Of a DNA stretch of 64,000 nt, positions 1 through 8,587 are shown one piece after another. The notes under the pieces are model-generated. The model was given only the letters and a program-made list of their open reading frames with translations. It was not told the origin of the DNA and searched no databases. The stretch is from GCA-2861595 sp035525365 (GTDB lineage Bacteria; Actinomycetota; Acidimicrobiia; Acidimicrobiales; GCA-2861595): contig DATLEK010000076.1 in the NCBI GenBank assembly GCA_035525365.1, forward strand, positions 1 through 64,000. Direction: 5' to 3'. Position 1 is the first letter of the stretch. Every line of letters begins with the position of its first letter. A program made the position numbers and the translations under genes.

Positions 1-897
1 GTCGTCGCGCAACCATTCCACGCACGAGCCGGCCGACAGCATGACCGCCTCGATGCCCCAGGTATCGCGCCCGCCTCGCCGCCAGGCCACGATGGGGAAA
101 CACCCGTGCTCGCCCCGGGCGTCGAAGGTGGGGCGCTCGGCCCCGACGCACAGGTCGAGCATCGCCCCGGTGCCGAAGGTGGCCTTGGCCAGACCCGCCC
201 TGGTGCAACCCTGGCCTACCAATGAGGCTTGCTGGTCGCCCGCCATTCCTGCCAGTGGAGGAGCACCGGGCAGCGCATCGGCCGTTCCCATCAGGCCGCT
301 CGAATCGACGATCTCGGGCAGCATCGACGGCGGCACGTTGAGTCCGGCCAGCATCACCTCGTCCCACCCCGAGGCGTCGTGGTGGATAAGGCCGGTGACG
401 GCGGCGTTGGTGGCGTCTGTGAGGTGGAGGTGGCCCGCCGACAGGGTCCACGCCAGCCACGTGTCCACCGTGCCGAAGCACAGGTCGCGGCGTCGGTCGG
501 GATCGATCGTCTCCAGAATGACGGCCAGCTTGGTGGCCGAGGCGTTGGGCGGGAGGCGAACCCCGTTGGCCCGCAACATCAGACAAAGAGGAACGGTGCG
601 TAGGTCCTGCCAGCCGATGCCCGGCGCCACGGGTTCCCCCGTCGCTCGGTCCCACACGATGGTGGAGGCCCGCTGGTTGGCGATCCCGACGGCTTCGACC
701 GGGCCGCCCTCGGCCAGGGCGGCGCGGGCCACGTCGAGGGCGGCGGCGGCTAGTGCCGCGGCATCGAGTTCGACGAAGCCGGGCGCCGGCGTGGAGGGAA
801 GCGTTGGCTGTTGATGGACGTGCTCCACCGCGCCGTCGGGGCGCACCACGGCGGCCCGCACGGCGCTGGTTCCGGCATCGACGACGAGGATGCTCAT
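1..897 (-). CDS. FGGY-family carbohydrate kinase, glycerol-kinase-like (3' end outside window)
   Basis: The frame is open from an ATG at 897 to the window edge (299 codons); the C-terminal part is missing. The start MSILVVDAGTSAVRAAVV is the FGGY phosphate-binding segment. A later stretch reads IGWQDLRT, and AGDQQASLVGQG followed by KATFGTGAM matches the ATP-side motif seen in glycerol kinases. Family members phosphorylate sugars or polyols with ATP in the cytoplasm; the GDQQA motif favours glycerol, but the substrate is an inference. The ATG overlaps the stop of the upstream membrane-protein gene as ATGA, so the two are probably co-translated. Xylulose- or other sugar-kinase activity is the main alternative. 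Confidence 0.85.
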   Translation of the reverse strand, partial: MSILVVDAGTSAVRAAVVRPDGAVEHVHQQPTLPSTPAPGFVELDAAALAAAALDVARAALAEGGPVEAVGIANQRASTIVWDRATGEPVAPGIGWQDLRTVPLCLMLRANGVRLPPNASATKLAVILETIDPDRRRDLCFGTVDTWLAWTLSAGHLHLTDATNAAVTGLIHHDASGWDEVMLAGLNVPPSMLPEIVDSSGLMGTADALPGAPPLAGMAGDQQASLVGQGCTRAGLAKATFGTGAMLDLCVGAERPTFDARGEHGCFPIVAWRRGGRDTWGIEAVMLSAGSCVEWLRDD

Positions 898-1373
898 TCC
901 GACGCGCCCATCTCCACGGCGCCCCGGTGCCGCATGCCGAGGTACGCGCCCAGCAGGGCCAACGAGACGCTGATCTGCAGCAGAAGGCCGAGGGTGATGA
1001 CGAGAGCGGCGCTGACCCCGTCGCCTGTGGTCACCCGGCGGACCACCGTGGCCACCGCCAGCACGGCGAAGGCCACGCCGGCCGCGGTGGCGGCGTGAAG
1101 CAGCGGAGCGTCGGGTCGGCGCCGGGCGGCGAAGTTGCCGGCCAGGGCGAATCCGGCAAAGAGGGCCACCACGGCGATCACCCACAGGGCGGACCGGTCG
1201 TCGGTCGCATCGTCACCCTTGAGAACACGCACAACGACGCTCACCGGAACGGTGATGGCGATGGCCAGCAGGGCGGATCGGCGTACGACCCCCCAGTCCA
1301 ACCGATCCGGCGCGTCGCCGCCCCGGGACGGTCTCGCGATCACGACGCCGTCATTCCTCCGAGAAACTGGCAT
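894..1373 (-). CDS. Small four-helix integral membrane protein, unknown function
   Basis: This 159-aa protein has a short basic N-terminus followed by about four hydrophobic segments (roughly residues 32-48, 63-80, 95-110 and 122-145) and an acidic tail. I recognise no catalytic motif. Its first 23 bases overlap the end of the exchanger gene and its stop overlaps the kinase start, so it sits in the middle of a three-gene leftward operon. It may support the exchanger or a polyol transport step, but nothing in the sequence proves this. Confidence 0.6.
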   Translation of the reverse strand: MPVSRRNDGVVIARPSRGGDAPDRLDWGVVRRSALLAIAITVPVSVVVRVLKGDDATDDRSALWVIAVVALFAGFALAGNFAARRRPDAPLLHAATAAGVAFAVLAVATVVRRVTTGDGVSAALVITLGLLLQISVSLALLGAYLGMRHRGAVEMGASE

Positions 1374-2673
1374 AAGGGGTACGAAAGCCGTCCTTGAGAA
1401 GAGGGGGGACGGCGCGACGGGCGGACAAGAATAGCCAGGCGCCGAGGATCAGATACACCGCCGCGGTGACCAGACGCACCTCATCGTGGATCGACTCCGG
1501 GCCGACAGCGCCGGCGATGAACTGCACGGCGAACAACCCAAAGAGCGTGCCGGCCTCCTTCACCGACATGGACCGGTTGACCAGGATGGCGAGGGCGAAG
1601 AACGACTGGGCGGCGGTGAGGAACAGTTCCTCGCGCTGCTGACCCACGATGGGCAGGCCGTGCAGCCCGCCTGAGGCGATGGCGAAGGCGATGGGGAGCG
1701 TGCCGACCAGCAGCGTCCATTGATTGACTTTGGACGACACCAGGGTGCCGAGTGCGGCATTGGTGTTCAGGCGCCAGGCGTACAGCCCGGCCACCAGGAG
1801 TTCGGGAGCCTCCGAAGCGAGGGGAGCCAGCCACTGCACGAGGAGGAACTCGCTCACGCCGAGGGACTGGCCGCTGGCCACGAGGGCCTCGGCGAAGTGC
1901 TCGGCGGTGAGCAGGATGACCGCAGCGGCGAAGAGGAAGAGGCCGATCACCGTGGTCCTGCGGCCGCGGACGCTGAACCCCCCGATCCACCGGGCCGGGC
2001 CCACCAGATGGGGTTCGGAGGGAGGCGCCTTGGAAACCCGCACCGTATAGAGGACGAAGATGGTGACAAGGACGGCGGCGTCGACCAGTGTGATGGAGTT
2101 CTTGAGGGGCAGGGTCAGCGAGTAGAGGGTGGCGACGGCGAGGTACGACAGTTCCACCGAATGGCTGCGGCTCAGGGTGATCGCGTTGCCCCGCTCAGGC
2201 TCGCCGCGCTTGCGCCACCGCCACCAGGCGATGAAGACGACCATGCTCCACCCCACGCCGATCAGGAGGCGGTTGGCCCCCGTCATGTTGGCCAGGGCCA
2301 GCGCGCAGGGTGACTCCTCGCCCCCACCACCGATCGGCAGACAGTCCCGTCCTGTCTGCTCGAAGGAGTTGCCCCCCTTGATGGCGAAAACCAGGTCCAC
2401 GGCGTACTCGGGCAGCACGGCGATGAAGGCGAGCACGGCGATGGCCAGCCCGGCCGAGATGTCCAGCTGTGCCACCTCCGCCGCCCAGGACAGGAGGAAC
2501 GCGGCCCCCACGATGGCCAGGCCGTACAAGAGGGCCAACAGGGGCTCCGACAGGTGTGGCTCGGTGAGGCGGAGGACGATGCCCGGCACCGTGACGGCCA
2601 TGGCCAGCATCAGCGAGACGCGCTGGCGCCCCAGGTGAACCTGTTCGTGAAGGTCCTCGTCGGTGGTGGTCAC
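1351..2673 (-). CDS. Sodium/calcium (CaCA superfamily) antiporter
   Basis: The 440-aa protein has about ten to eleven membrane segments and two related halves. The first half contains LPEYAVDLV followed by ANMTGANRLLIGVG, and the second contains SEAPELLVAGLY followed by ALGTLVSSKVNQWTLLVG. These pairs resemble the alpha-1 and alpha-2 repeats of CaCA exchangers, in which acidic and Asn/Ser residues bind the cation. A cytoplasmic-membrane Ca2+ or Na+ antiporter role follows from the family. A 50-residue insertion after the first acidic motif includes a cysteine pair (GRDC, SPC). It is the first gene of the leftward operon and diverges from the WhiB gene. Confidence 0.85.
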   Translation of the reverse strand: MTTTDEDLHEQVHLGRQRVSLMLAMAVTVPGIVLRLTEPHLSEPLLALLYGLAIVGAAFLLSWAAEVAQLDISAGLAIAVLAFIAVLPEYAVDLVFAIKGGNSFEQTGRDCLPIGGGGEESPCALALANMTGANRLLIGVGWSMVVFIAWWRWRKRGEPERGNAITLSRSHSVELSYLAVATLYSLTLPLKNSITLVDAAVLVTIFVLYTVRVSKAPPSEPHLVGPARWIGGFSVRGRRTTVIGLFLFAAAVILLTAEHFAEALVASGQSLGVSEFLLVQWLAPLASEAPELLVAGLYAWRLNTNAALGTLVSSKVNQWTLLVGTLPIAFAIASGGLHGLPIVGQQREELFLTAAQSFFALAILVNRSMSVKEAGTLFGLFAVQFIAGAVGPESIHDEVRLVTAAVYLILGAWLFLSARRAVPPLLKDGFRTPYASFSEE

Positions 2674-2844
2674 CGGCTCATCCTAGGGAGGCTCCCAAGG
2701 TGCTCCCCGGCTCCGGAATCTGTGAGCAGCCCGCGGCGTTGGAACCTGTGTCGAATTACCCGATCAGGGGGTAGAAGGCACGGGCGGCGGGGTACAAGCC
2801 ACCGCTCACACGGAGTTACGAGATCTGAGGATGTGATCATTGCC

Positions 2845-3075
2845 ATGAATCTGACCTGGCGCCAGCACGGCGCCTGCCGAGGTACTGATCCCGACGTCTT
2901 CTATCCCGTCTCCGACGAGGAGGCCGAGCCGGCCAAGGCCATCTGCGCCACCTGCCCGGTGCGCGAGCCCTGCCTCGAGTACGCCCTGTCCACCCGTGAG
3001 CGCGATGGCGTGTGGGGTGGAGCCACGGAGCGTGAGCGCCGACGGATGATCCGCCAGCGTCGCAAGACCGCCTGA
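2845..3075 (+). CDS. WhiB-family iron-sulphur transcriptional regulator
   Basis: The 76-aa protein has Cys11, Cys34, Cys37 and Cys43 in the C-X22-C-X2-C-X5-C spacing that binds the WhiB 4Fe-4S cluster, followed by the GVWGG turn and a basic RERRRMIRQRR tail. WhiB proteins are restricted to Actinobacteria and their phages and work with the primary sigma factor to regulate transcription in response to redox or developmental cues. I chose the ATG at 2845 because the family normally begins about ten residues before the first Cys; a GTG at 2833 is also in frame. Which WhiB subclass it is cannot be fixed by eye. Confidence 0.93.
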   Translation: MNLTWRQHGACRGTDPDVFYPVSDEEAEPAKAICATCPVREPCLEYALSTRERDGVWGGATERERRRMIRQRRKTA

Positions 3076-3092
3076 GCATCGCGGCTGCGGGC

Positions 3093-3106
3093 GCCCCCGC
3101 GGGGGC
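3093..3106. terminator. 14-bp GC palindrome after whiB
   Basis: GCCCCCGCGGGGGC is a perfect palindrome 17 bases after the WhiB stop and 14 bases before the next ATG. It could end the short whiB transcript, but it has no T-tract and such GC palindromes arise easily in this genome. Confidence 0.3.
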
Positions 3107-3120
3107 CGTACGATCATGAG

Positions 3121-4533
3121 ATGGCCGGGCTCGGAGGGGTAGTCGGCGGCATCCCCATCCGCGTCGACCCCTCCTTCCTGCTCCTTTCGGTCTTCATGGG
3201 CCTCACCGGTGGCCGCGGGGTGGAGGGGGCCGCCGTCTGGGTGATCGTGGTTGGCATCTCGATCCTCGTCCACGAACTTGGTCATGCCCTCACCTTCCGG
3301 GCCTTCGGCGTCTCCTCGTCTGTCCTCCTCTACGCCATGGGCGGGCTGACGGTGCCCGAGCAGGGGCCGCGTTTGCGCCCGGGCCAGGACGTCCTCGTGA
3401 GCCTGGCCGGGCCGGGGGTCGGGCTGGCCTTCGGCGGGTTGGTCTTCCTGGTGGCGCCGCCGGGCGACTTCGCCCCCGAAAGCCTGGCCCGACTGACCTC
3501 GTTGTACCTGCTCTATGTGAACGTGGCGTGGGGGCTGGTCAACCTCCTGCCCATCCTCCCCCTCGACGGCGGCAACGTGCTGGCCGCCGTCCTGCAGAAG
3601 ACGATGGGCGCCAAGGGCGTGGCGGCGGTCCGGGTCGTGTCGCTGGTGGCCGCAGCGGGGCTGGGCGCGGCGGCTCTCGCCTACCGGCAGCCCTTCGTGG
3701 CTATCCTGGCCTTCTACTTCGGATCGATCAACCTGGCCGCCATGCGGGGCGAGCGAGGCTCCCCCCGGCCGAGCCCGGCTGAGGAGGTCCTGGTCAAGGG
3801 GTTGGCCGCGCTGGATGAGGGCAGGCTGCAGGGAGCCGAGTGGGCCGCCCGCAACGTGCTCGAGCGTCCCGAGGCGTCGGCGGAGATGAAGGCGGCAGCC
3901 GCCGAGCTGCTGGCGTGGACCGGTCTGGCCCAGGACTCGTCCAACATGGCCGCCGCCGGTGTGGCCGCCGCCCCCCCGGATGCTCCCGCCGGCGCGCTGG
4001 TCCAGGCGTGCATGGTCCTGCGCCGCGACGGCGGGGACGCGGCCGTGCCGGCGTTGGCCGCCGGGCTGTGCGACGGGTCGAGGGTGATCCCCGCACGGAT
4101 CGTGGCGCGGGTGCTTCTCGAAGCCGGCGTGGTCGTCGACCTGGTCGAACACCTGGGGACGATGCCCGACCGCACCCGGGCGACTGCCGGGTTCGGGCGC
4201 CTCCAGGAGGTCCTGCACCATGCCGGCGCCTATCGGGAGGCGGCCTACGCGGGGGGAAGAGCCTTCGGCTTCACCGCCGCAGGCATCATCGCCTTCAACA
4301 CCGCCTGCAGCCTGGCCCGCCTCGGTCAAGAGACCGATGCTGTGGCCTGGCTGCACCGGGCCGTGGACGCCGGCTGGCAGGACGAGGCCCAGCTGGAGAG
4401 GGACGCCGACCTGGAGACGTTGCGAGGGCGCCCGGAGATGGCCCAGGTGCGCTCCCTCCTGGCTACGGCCGGCGCCGCTGACGCGGCGGGCGCCCCCGGC
4501 ACCGGCGGCGGCGCGGGTCGACAGGATGACTGA
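3121..4533 (+). CDS. Site-2 protease family (M50) membrane metalloprotease
   Basis: The 470-aa protein has HELGHAL at about residues 50-56, the HEXXH zinc site of M50 intramembrane proteases, and NLLPILPLDGGNVL at about residues 141-154, which supplies the third zinc ligand (Asp). Four to five membrane helices surround these motifs in the first 210 residues. The remaining 260 residues are soluble, alanine-rich and helical, with TPR-like character. Such proteases cut membrane proteins such as anti-sigma factors; the target is unknown. The 3' end overlaps trpD by 8 bases, suggesting translational coupling with an unrelated biosynthetic gene. Confidence 0.9.
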   Translation: MAGLGGVVGGIPIRVDPSFLLLSVFMGLTGGRGVEGAAVWVIVVGISILVHELGHALTFRAFGVSSSVLLYAMGGLTVPEQGPRLRPGQDVLVSLAGPGVGLAFGGLVFLVAPPGDFAPESLARLTSLYLLYVNVAWGLVNLLPILPLDGGNVLAAVLQKTMGAKGVAAVRVVSLVAAAGLGAAALAYRQPFVAILAFYFGSINLAAMRGERGSPRPSPAEEVLVKGLAALDEGRLQGAEWAARNVLERPEASAEMKAAAAELLAWTGLAQDSSNMAAAGVAAAPPDAPAGALVQACMVLRRDGGDAAVPALAAGLCDGSRVIPARIVARVLLEAGVVVDLVEHLGTMPDRTRATAGFGRLQEVLHHAGAYREAAYAGGRAFGFTAAGIIAFNTACSLARLGQETDAVAWLHRAVDAGWQDEAQLERDADLETLRGRPEMAQVRSLLATAGAADAAGAPGTGGGAGRQDD

Positions 4534-5590
4534 GCGCCGCTCCTTCGAGGGCATCGGAGGGTGGCCCCGCGTCCTGGCCCGGCTCATGGCCGGCGACGAC
4601 CTGGAGGCCGACGAGGCGGCTGTCTGTCTCGGAGAGATCCTCGAGGGTCGGGCAACGCCCGCTCAGATAGCCGCCTTCGCGGTGGCGCTCAGAGCCAAGG
4701 GGGAGAGCGTGGAGGAGATCAGCGGCTTGGTCTCGGCCATGCTCGACCACGCCGAGGTCGTCCCCGGTGTCGAGGCCGACGGGCTCGTGGACACCTGCGG
4801 GACCGGCGGCGACCGGAGCGGGTCCATCAACGTGTCCACCCTCGCCGCCCTGGTGGCCGCCGGCGCCGGCGCCCGGGTCTGCAAGCACGGCAACCGGGCC
4901 GCCTCCTCCGACTGCGGATCGGCCGACGTGCTGGAGGCTCTGGGCGTGGCCATCGAGATCGGCCCCGACGCCGTCGCCCGCTGCCTCGACCAGGCCGGGA
5001 TGGCCTTCTGCTTCGCCCCTCGGTTCCATCCTGCTCTCCGCCACGCCGGGCCGGTGCGGCGCGAGCTCGGCGTGCCCACGGTGTTCAACTTCCTCGGCCC
5101 GCTGGCCAACCCGGCGCGCGTCCGTCGTCAGGTGATCGGCGTCAGCGACCCGGCGATGGCCGAGAAGATGATGGGCGTGCTCGTGGCCCGCGGCGCCGTG
5201 CGGGCTCTGGTCGTGCACGGCCGCGACGGGCTCGACGAGCTGTCCACCACAGGGCCGTCCACCGTCCTCGACCTCGACGACGGGCAGGTGAGCACCTATG
5301 AGGTGGACCCTGTCGCTCTGGGCATCGCGCCGGTCTCTGCCGAGGCTCTACGTGGGGGTGACGCCACGAAGAACGCGTCGCTCGTGAGGCGGGTCCTGTC
5401 GGGGGAGCACGGTGCCCACCGGGACATAGCGCTGTTGAACGGTGCCGCCGCCATAGTGGTCGCCGGCCTCGTGGCCGATATCGCCGGCGGCCTCGAGCTG
5501 GCGGCACGCTCTGTCGACGACGGGAGCGCGGCCAGGGTCCTGGAGCGACTGGTGACCGCCTCCAACGCCGGCGTCACCGCCTCCCCGTAG
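4526..5590 (+). CDS. trpD: Anthranilate phosphoribosyltransferase
   Basis: This 354-aa enzyme transfers phosphoribose from PRPP to anthranilate, the second committed step of tryptophan synthesis. Diagnostic motifs are DTCGTGGDRSGSINVST (PRPP binding), CKHGNRAASS (anthranilate tunnel) and FNFLGPLANP, in the family order and spacing, and the length is typical. I placed the start at the ATG at 4526, which gives MTERRSFEGIGGWPRVLARL; the frame stays open upstream but that part overlaps the protease gene and has no family match. No other trp gene is present in the window. Confidence 0.96.
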   Translation: MTERRSFEGIGGWPRVLARLMAGDDLEADEAAVCLGEILEGRATPAQIAAFAVALRAKGESVEEISGLVSAMLDHAEVVPGVEADGLVDTCGTGGDRSGSINVSTLAALVAAGAGARVCKHGNRAASSDCGSADVLEALGVAIEIGPDAVARCLDQAGMAFCFAPRFHPALRHAGPVRRELGVPTVFNFLGPLANPARVRRQVIGVSDPAMAEKMMGVLVARGAVRALVVHGRDGLDELSTTGPSTVLDLDDGQVSTYEVDPVALGIAPVSAEALRGGDATKNASLVRRVLSGEHGAHRDIALLNGAAAIVVAGLVADIAGGLELAARSVDDGSAARVLERLVTASNAGVTASP

Positions 5591-5599
5591 GGTCTGCTT

Positions 5600-5809
5600 A
5601 TGAACAGGTACCGCTGCACGTCGTGCGGCAACCTCACCCGCTTCGACGTGACCATGACCCGGCGCACCCGCGCCTTTCACCATTACACGGTGGGGGGCGA
5701 GCTCACGGTGGAGGACGAGCAGGTGCTCGACGAGAAGATGGAGCAGGTCTCGTGCCGCTGGTGTGGCACCGGCGGCAAGGTAGAGGACCTGCAGGGGGTC
5801 GAAGGCTGA
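5600..5809 (+). CDS. Small two-CxxC zinc-ribbon protein
   Basis: The 69-aa product has CTSC near its start and CRWC near its end, separated by an acidic helical stretch (VEDEQVLDEKMEQ). This is a simple zinc-ribbon layout. It begins 9 bases after the trpD stop and is probably co-transcribed. I do not recognise a named family; a nucleic-acid or protein-binding accessory role is the usual guess for such ribbons. Confidence 0.7.
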   Translation: MNRYRCTSCGNLTRFDVTMTRRTRAFHHYTVGGELTVEDEQVLDEKMEQVSCRWCGTGGKVEDLQGVEG

Positions 5810-5959
5810 GCGCCAAGCTTCCAGCGACCGCCGGGTCCAGGAGGGGGCGAGGTCGCGCGGAGCCAACGTAATGTCGCCGCCACAACTGGGTGAGTTCTTA
5901 GGGCGCTGAGGTGCAGGCCGGCCGCCGATTTCGCGCGGCTTCGATTGGGCCCGCTGTTG

Positions 5960-6349
5960 TCAGCACCGCCGGACCGTCACGTCCTCGGCGTGGGCGGCGA
6001 GCGCCCGAAGGTCAGCCAGGTCGGACCCCGACACGATGCCGGAGGGCTCGGCCGTGACGACCACGACTGCATCCACTGCCGAGCCGCGCTTGGCCAGAGC
6101 CCGCAGCCTCGCCGCTCGTCGAGCGATCAGGGTCGGTAGGTGGTCGACGATGTCGCAGGTCTTCAAGAACCTGTTGGTCGAAGCGTCGTGGCCGGCGTGG
6201 CCGACCAGGCACTCCACCATCACCACCGACGGCACCACGGGGGGCCAGAGGCCGTCCGCCCGTAGCGCGGCCACCCTGGCCAAATTCGACCTGCTGCGCT
6301 CTGCGAACGCGGTCACCGCAGCAGAGTCGAGCACGAGATGGCGGCTCAA
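5960..6349 (-). CDS. PIN-domain ribonuclease toxin (VapC-like)
   Basis: The 129-aa protein follows the PIN pattern: HLVLDSAAV with the first acidic residue, SVVMVECLVG with the conserved Glu, RGSAVDAVVV with the central Asp and VSGSDLADLRAL with the last acidic residue. VapC toxins cleave tRNA or rRNA and are held inactive by the partner antitoxin. The TTG start at 6349 overlaps the antitoxin stop as TTGA, the arrangement seen in other toxin pairs here; a GTG at 6334 is possible. It forms a two-gene leftward unit with the gene upstream. Confidence 0.8.
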   Translation of the reverse strand: MSRHLVLDSAAVTAFAERSRSNLARVAALRADGLWPPVVPSVVMVECLVGHAGHDASTNRFLKTCDIVDHLPTLIARRAARLRALAKRGSAVDAVVVVTAEPSGIVSGSDLADLRALAAHAEDVTVRRC

Positions 6350-6609
6350 CTCGCCCTTTTCCGCTCCTCTTCGGGGGGTTCGCGGGAAAGGAGACCGGCG
6401 ACCCACGCGCGGGCAGCGGCCTGCTCTTCGGGGGTCGGATCGCCTACCTCCGCGGTCAACTCCTTCACGTAGGCGTCGACGGCCGCCGCCTGTTCGCGCC
6501 GGCGAAGCTCAGAGCGTACCGCTCCCTGGAGCAGCTCTGACGCAGGAAGCCCCAAGGACTTGACGGCGCTGAAGAGCTCGTCGGGTAGGTACAGCTGCAT
6601 ACGGGGCAT
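6346..6609 (-). CDS. Ribbon-helix-helix antitoxin (VapB-like)
   Basis: The 87-aa protein starts MPRMQLYLPDELFSAVKSLG, a ribbon-helix-helix DNA-binding segment, followed by a helical, Glu/Arg-rich C-terminal half that would wrap the toxin. It should neutralise the downstream PIN toxin and repress its own promoter. An ATG at 6600 (MQLYLPDELF) is an alternative start. Its stop overlaps the toxin's TTG. Confidence 0.72.
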   Translation of the reverse strand: MPRMQLYLPDELFSAVKSLGLPASELLQGAVRSELRRREQAAAVDAYVKELTAEVGDPTPEEQAAARAWVAGLLSREPPEEERKRAS

Positions 6610-6665
6610 ACGTCGCAGTATACGCCGCTGCAGATCCTGTGGCGGGGTACCTCCGTGGTGATGAG

Positions 6666-6725
6666 ATTGCATCGACGGCGGAACCGTGCTTGGCCATTGC
6701 CCGCAGCCTGTCCCGCCAGGTCCAC
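6666..6725 (-). pseudogene. Decayed vapC fragment
   Basis: Read leftward, this stretch encodes WRDRLRAMAKHGSAVDAIS, which closely matches the segment ARLRALAKRGSAVDAVVV of the intact toxin 600 bases away, and the DNA is visibly related. No intact reading frame surrounds it. It is a remnant of a second PIN toxin or a partial duplication of the neighbour. Confidence 0.6.
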
Positions 6726-6760
6726 GGATCCGGCCACAGTCGGTGGTACGTTCCGCCGCG

Positions 6761-8506
6761 GTGCAACAGCTTCATCTGGTTGGCCTCACCACTGATCACA
6801 CCGGGCTGATCCTGAGCGCGCGCCGGGGCGCCAGGACAGGCAAGTACTCCATTGCCGCCGACGAGAAGCTGCTCGCCGCCGCACAGGAGGCTCGGCGCCT
6901 GCTCGAGGGCGGAGAGGTCGCCGAGGAGACAGGCGCCGGCGCGGATGATGCCATTGTGGCGCCCTCGCCGGCGGTGGCCCTTCCGCCGCCTCCTCCGGCC
7001 AAGCCGGTCAGTTCGCTCAGCCCCCGGGAGATCCAGGGGCGGCTGCGGGCCGGGGGAACGGTGGGCGAGATCGCGGCAGCCGCCGGGGTGGACGAGGAGT
7101 GGATCCTCCGGTTCGCCGATCCCATCCGCGCCGAGCAGGCCCGGGTGGTCGAGCGGGCGCAGCGGCTGACCTTCAACAAGTCCCGTCTCGGTCCCTCTGC
7201 TGAGCCGCTCGAGACGTCGGTCCTGCTCAACCTGGCCGAACGAGGCGTACGGCTCCCTGCCGACGTGTTCGCCATGGCATGGACCGCCTTCAACCTGCAC
7301 GGCACCAGTTGGGCCGTGGTCTTCTCCTACACGTCACGCCAGCGCCGCCAGACGGCGCAGTGGGAGGTGGACCTGCGCTCGGGCGAGCTCATCGCCCGCA
7401 ACCGCCTGGCCTCCGATCTCGGTTACCTGGAGCCCGGCCGGCGCAGCCGTCGCCTGGAGCCCCTGGAGGTGCCGGGTGAGGAGGAGAGCACGGCCGGCAC
7501 CCGGCGCTCGGCTTCCGCGGCCAAGGGAACGGCCTCCAGATCGACAGCGGCCAGGACAGCGGCAAAAGTGACAGCCAAAGGCACGCCGCCGAAGAGATTG
7601 CCGGCGGTGACCCGAGCCTCTGCGGGCACAAAGATGCCGGCGACCACCAAGGCCGCGGCCGCCAGGAAGGCGTCCGTCAAGAAGGTGCCTGCATCGGCGA
7701 GGGCGTCTGCGGCCAAGAAGGCATCCGCCGGGACGAAAGCGGCGGCGTCAAGAAAGTCGCCGCCAGCGGGAAAGTCGCCGGCGAAGAAGGTGGTGACGCC
7801 GGCAAGGACGGCCGCTGTGAAGAAGAACAAGGCGCCGGCAGCCAAGAGTGCTCGCCGCCAGAGCAGCTCGTCACGATCCCGGCGGCCCTCGAAGAAGCCG
7901 GCGGCCAAGAAGCCAGCCCCGCGGGACCTGGGTTCAGACGCGGCCACGGCGCCGGCCGTTCCCTCCAGTGCGTCACTGCCGGAGCGGCCCACCCACCTGG
8001 CCCGCCCGCCGTCGCCGATGAACCCTTCGAACCGCGCCGTCACCCTCCCGGGTCGCCTGGTGGGCGCGCCCTCGCTGCGGCCGCCGCCCCCGTCGGCTCC
8101 CCGGCCGAGGCCGCAGGCGCCCGCGCGGCCGCCGTCGCCTGCGAGGGGCCCCTCGTTCCGCCCCCGCCCCCGCCCCGAGACGGAGGACGAGGATTGGAAT
8201 GTGCCCGATCCGGACGCAGAGGTTTCCGTCAGCGAAGCCGCCACCGTCGACGAAGGGCGCCGCTCAGGGAGACCTACAGAGAACGATCCACCGGCCCCGT
8301 CCGGTGGGCCCGCCGAGAACGGCGAGGCCGGTGCTCAGCGGGAGGCAGAGGCTTCTGCGCCACGGGTCCGGAAGCGCCGCTCCGAGCGCCGGATCACGCC
8401 CCGGGATGGCGACAAACCCTCGGTCGTGATCCTGTCCACGCCGGCGGTCCGGCGCCTGGAGCCTGCGGAGGAGCCCCGGAGCCGGTCGCAGGCGCCCCGG
8501 TCCTGA
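6761..8506 (+). CDS. sepH: SepH-type septation protein with histone-like tail
   Basis: The GTG at 6761 gives VQQLHLVGLTTDHTGLILS, the usual start of SepH (DUF3071), an actinobacterial protein that binds FtsZ and helps Z-ring formation. A helix-turn-helix region lies at about residues 87-115 (SPREIQGRLRAGGTVGEIAAAAGV). From about residue 250 the sequence becomes a Lys/Ala/Pro-rich, low-complexity tail of about 130 residues with AAKK-like units resembling histone H1, followed by a Pro/Arg-rich disordered region. The protein is 581 aa, longer than the roughly 340 aa typical of Streptomyces SepH, and the extra length is the tail. Confidence 0.85.
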   Translation: MQQLHLVGLTTDHTGLILSARRGARTGKYSIAADEKLLAAAQEARRLLEGGEVAEETGAGADDAIVAPSPAVALPPPPPAKPVSSLSPREIQGRLRAGGTVGEIAAAAGVDEEWILRFADPIRAEQARVVERAQRLTFNKSRLGPSAEPLETSVLLNLAERGVRLPADVFAMAWTAFNLHGTSWAVVFSYTSRQRRQTAQWEVDLRSGELIARNRLASDLGYLEPGRRSRRLEPLEVPGEEESTAGTRRSASAAKGTASRSTAARTAAKVTAKGTPPKRLPAVTRASAGTKMPATTKAAAARKASVKKVPASARASAAKKASAGTKAAASRKSPPAGKSPAKKVVTPARTAAVKKNKAPAAKSARRQSSSSRSRRPSKKPAAKKPAPRDLGSDAATAPAVPSSASLPERPTHLARPPSPMNPSNRAVTLPGRLVGAPSLRPPPPSAPRPRPQAPARPPSPARGPSFRPRPRPETEDEDWNVPDPDAEVSVSEAATVDEGRRSGRPTENDPPAPSGGPAENGEAGAQREAEASAPRVRKRRSERRITPRDGDKPSVVILSTPAVRRLEPAEEPRSRSQAPRS

Positions 8507-8587
8507 CCCGAGGACGCCCGGTCCACCCGGTGGGCCGGTGGTGTCGTCAGCTGGGAGCATGGCGGTGATGGATCCCCAGACGCCGGC

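Noticed and set aside
2806..4587. Leftward open frame of 593 codons opposite WhiB and the M50 protease
   Set aside because: The opposite strand carries two genes with conserved active sites; this frame shows only Gly/Arg/Gln-rich filler.
7500..7860. Possible tandem repeat or CRISPR-like array
   Set aside because: The periodicity comes from Lys/Ala codons in the sepH tail; units are irregular and there are no spacers.
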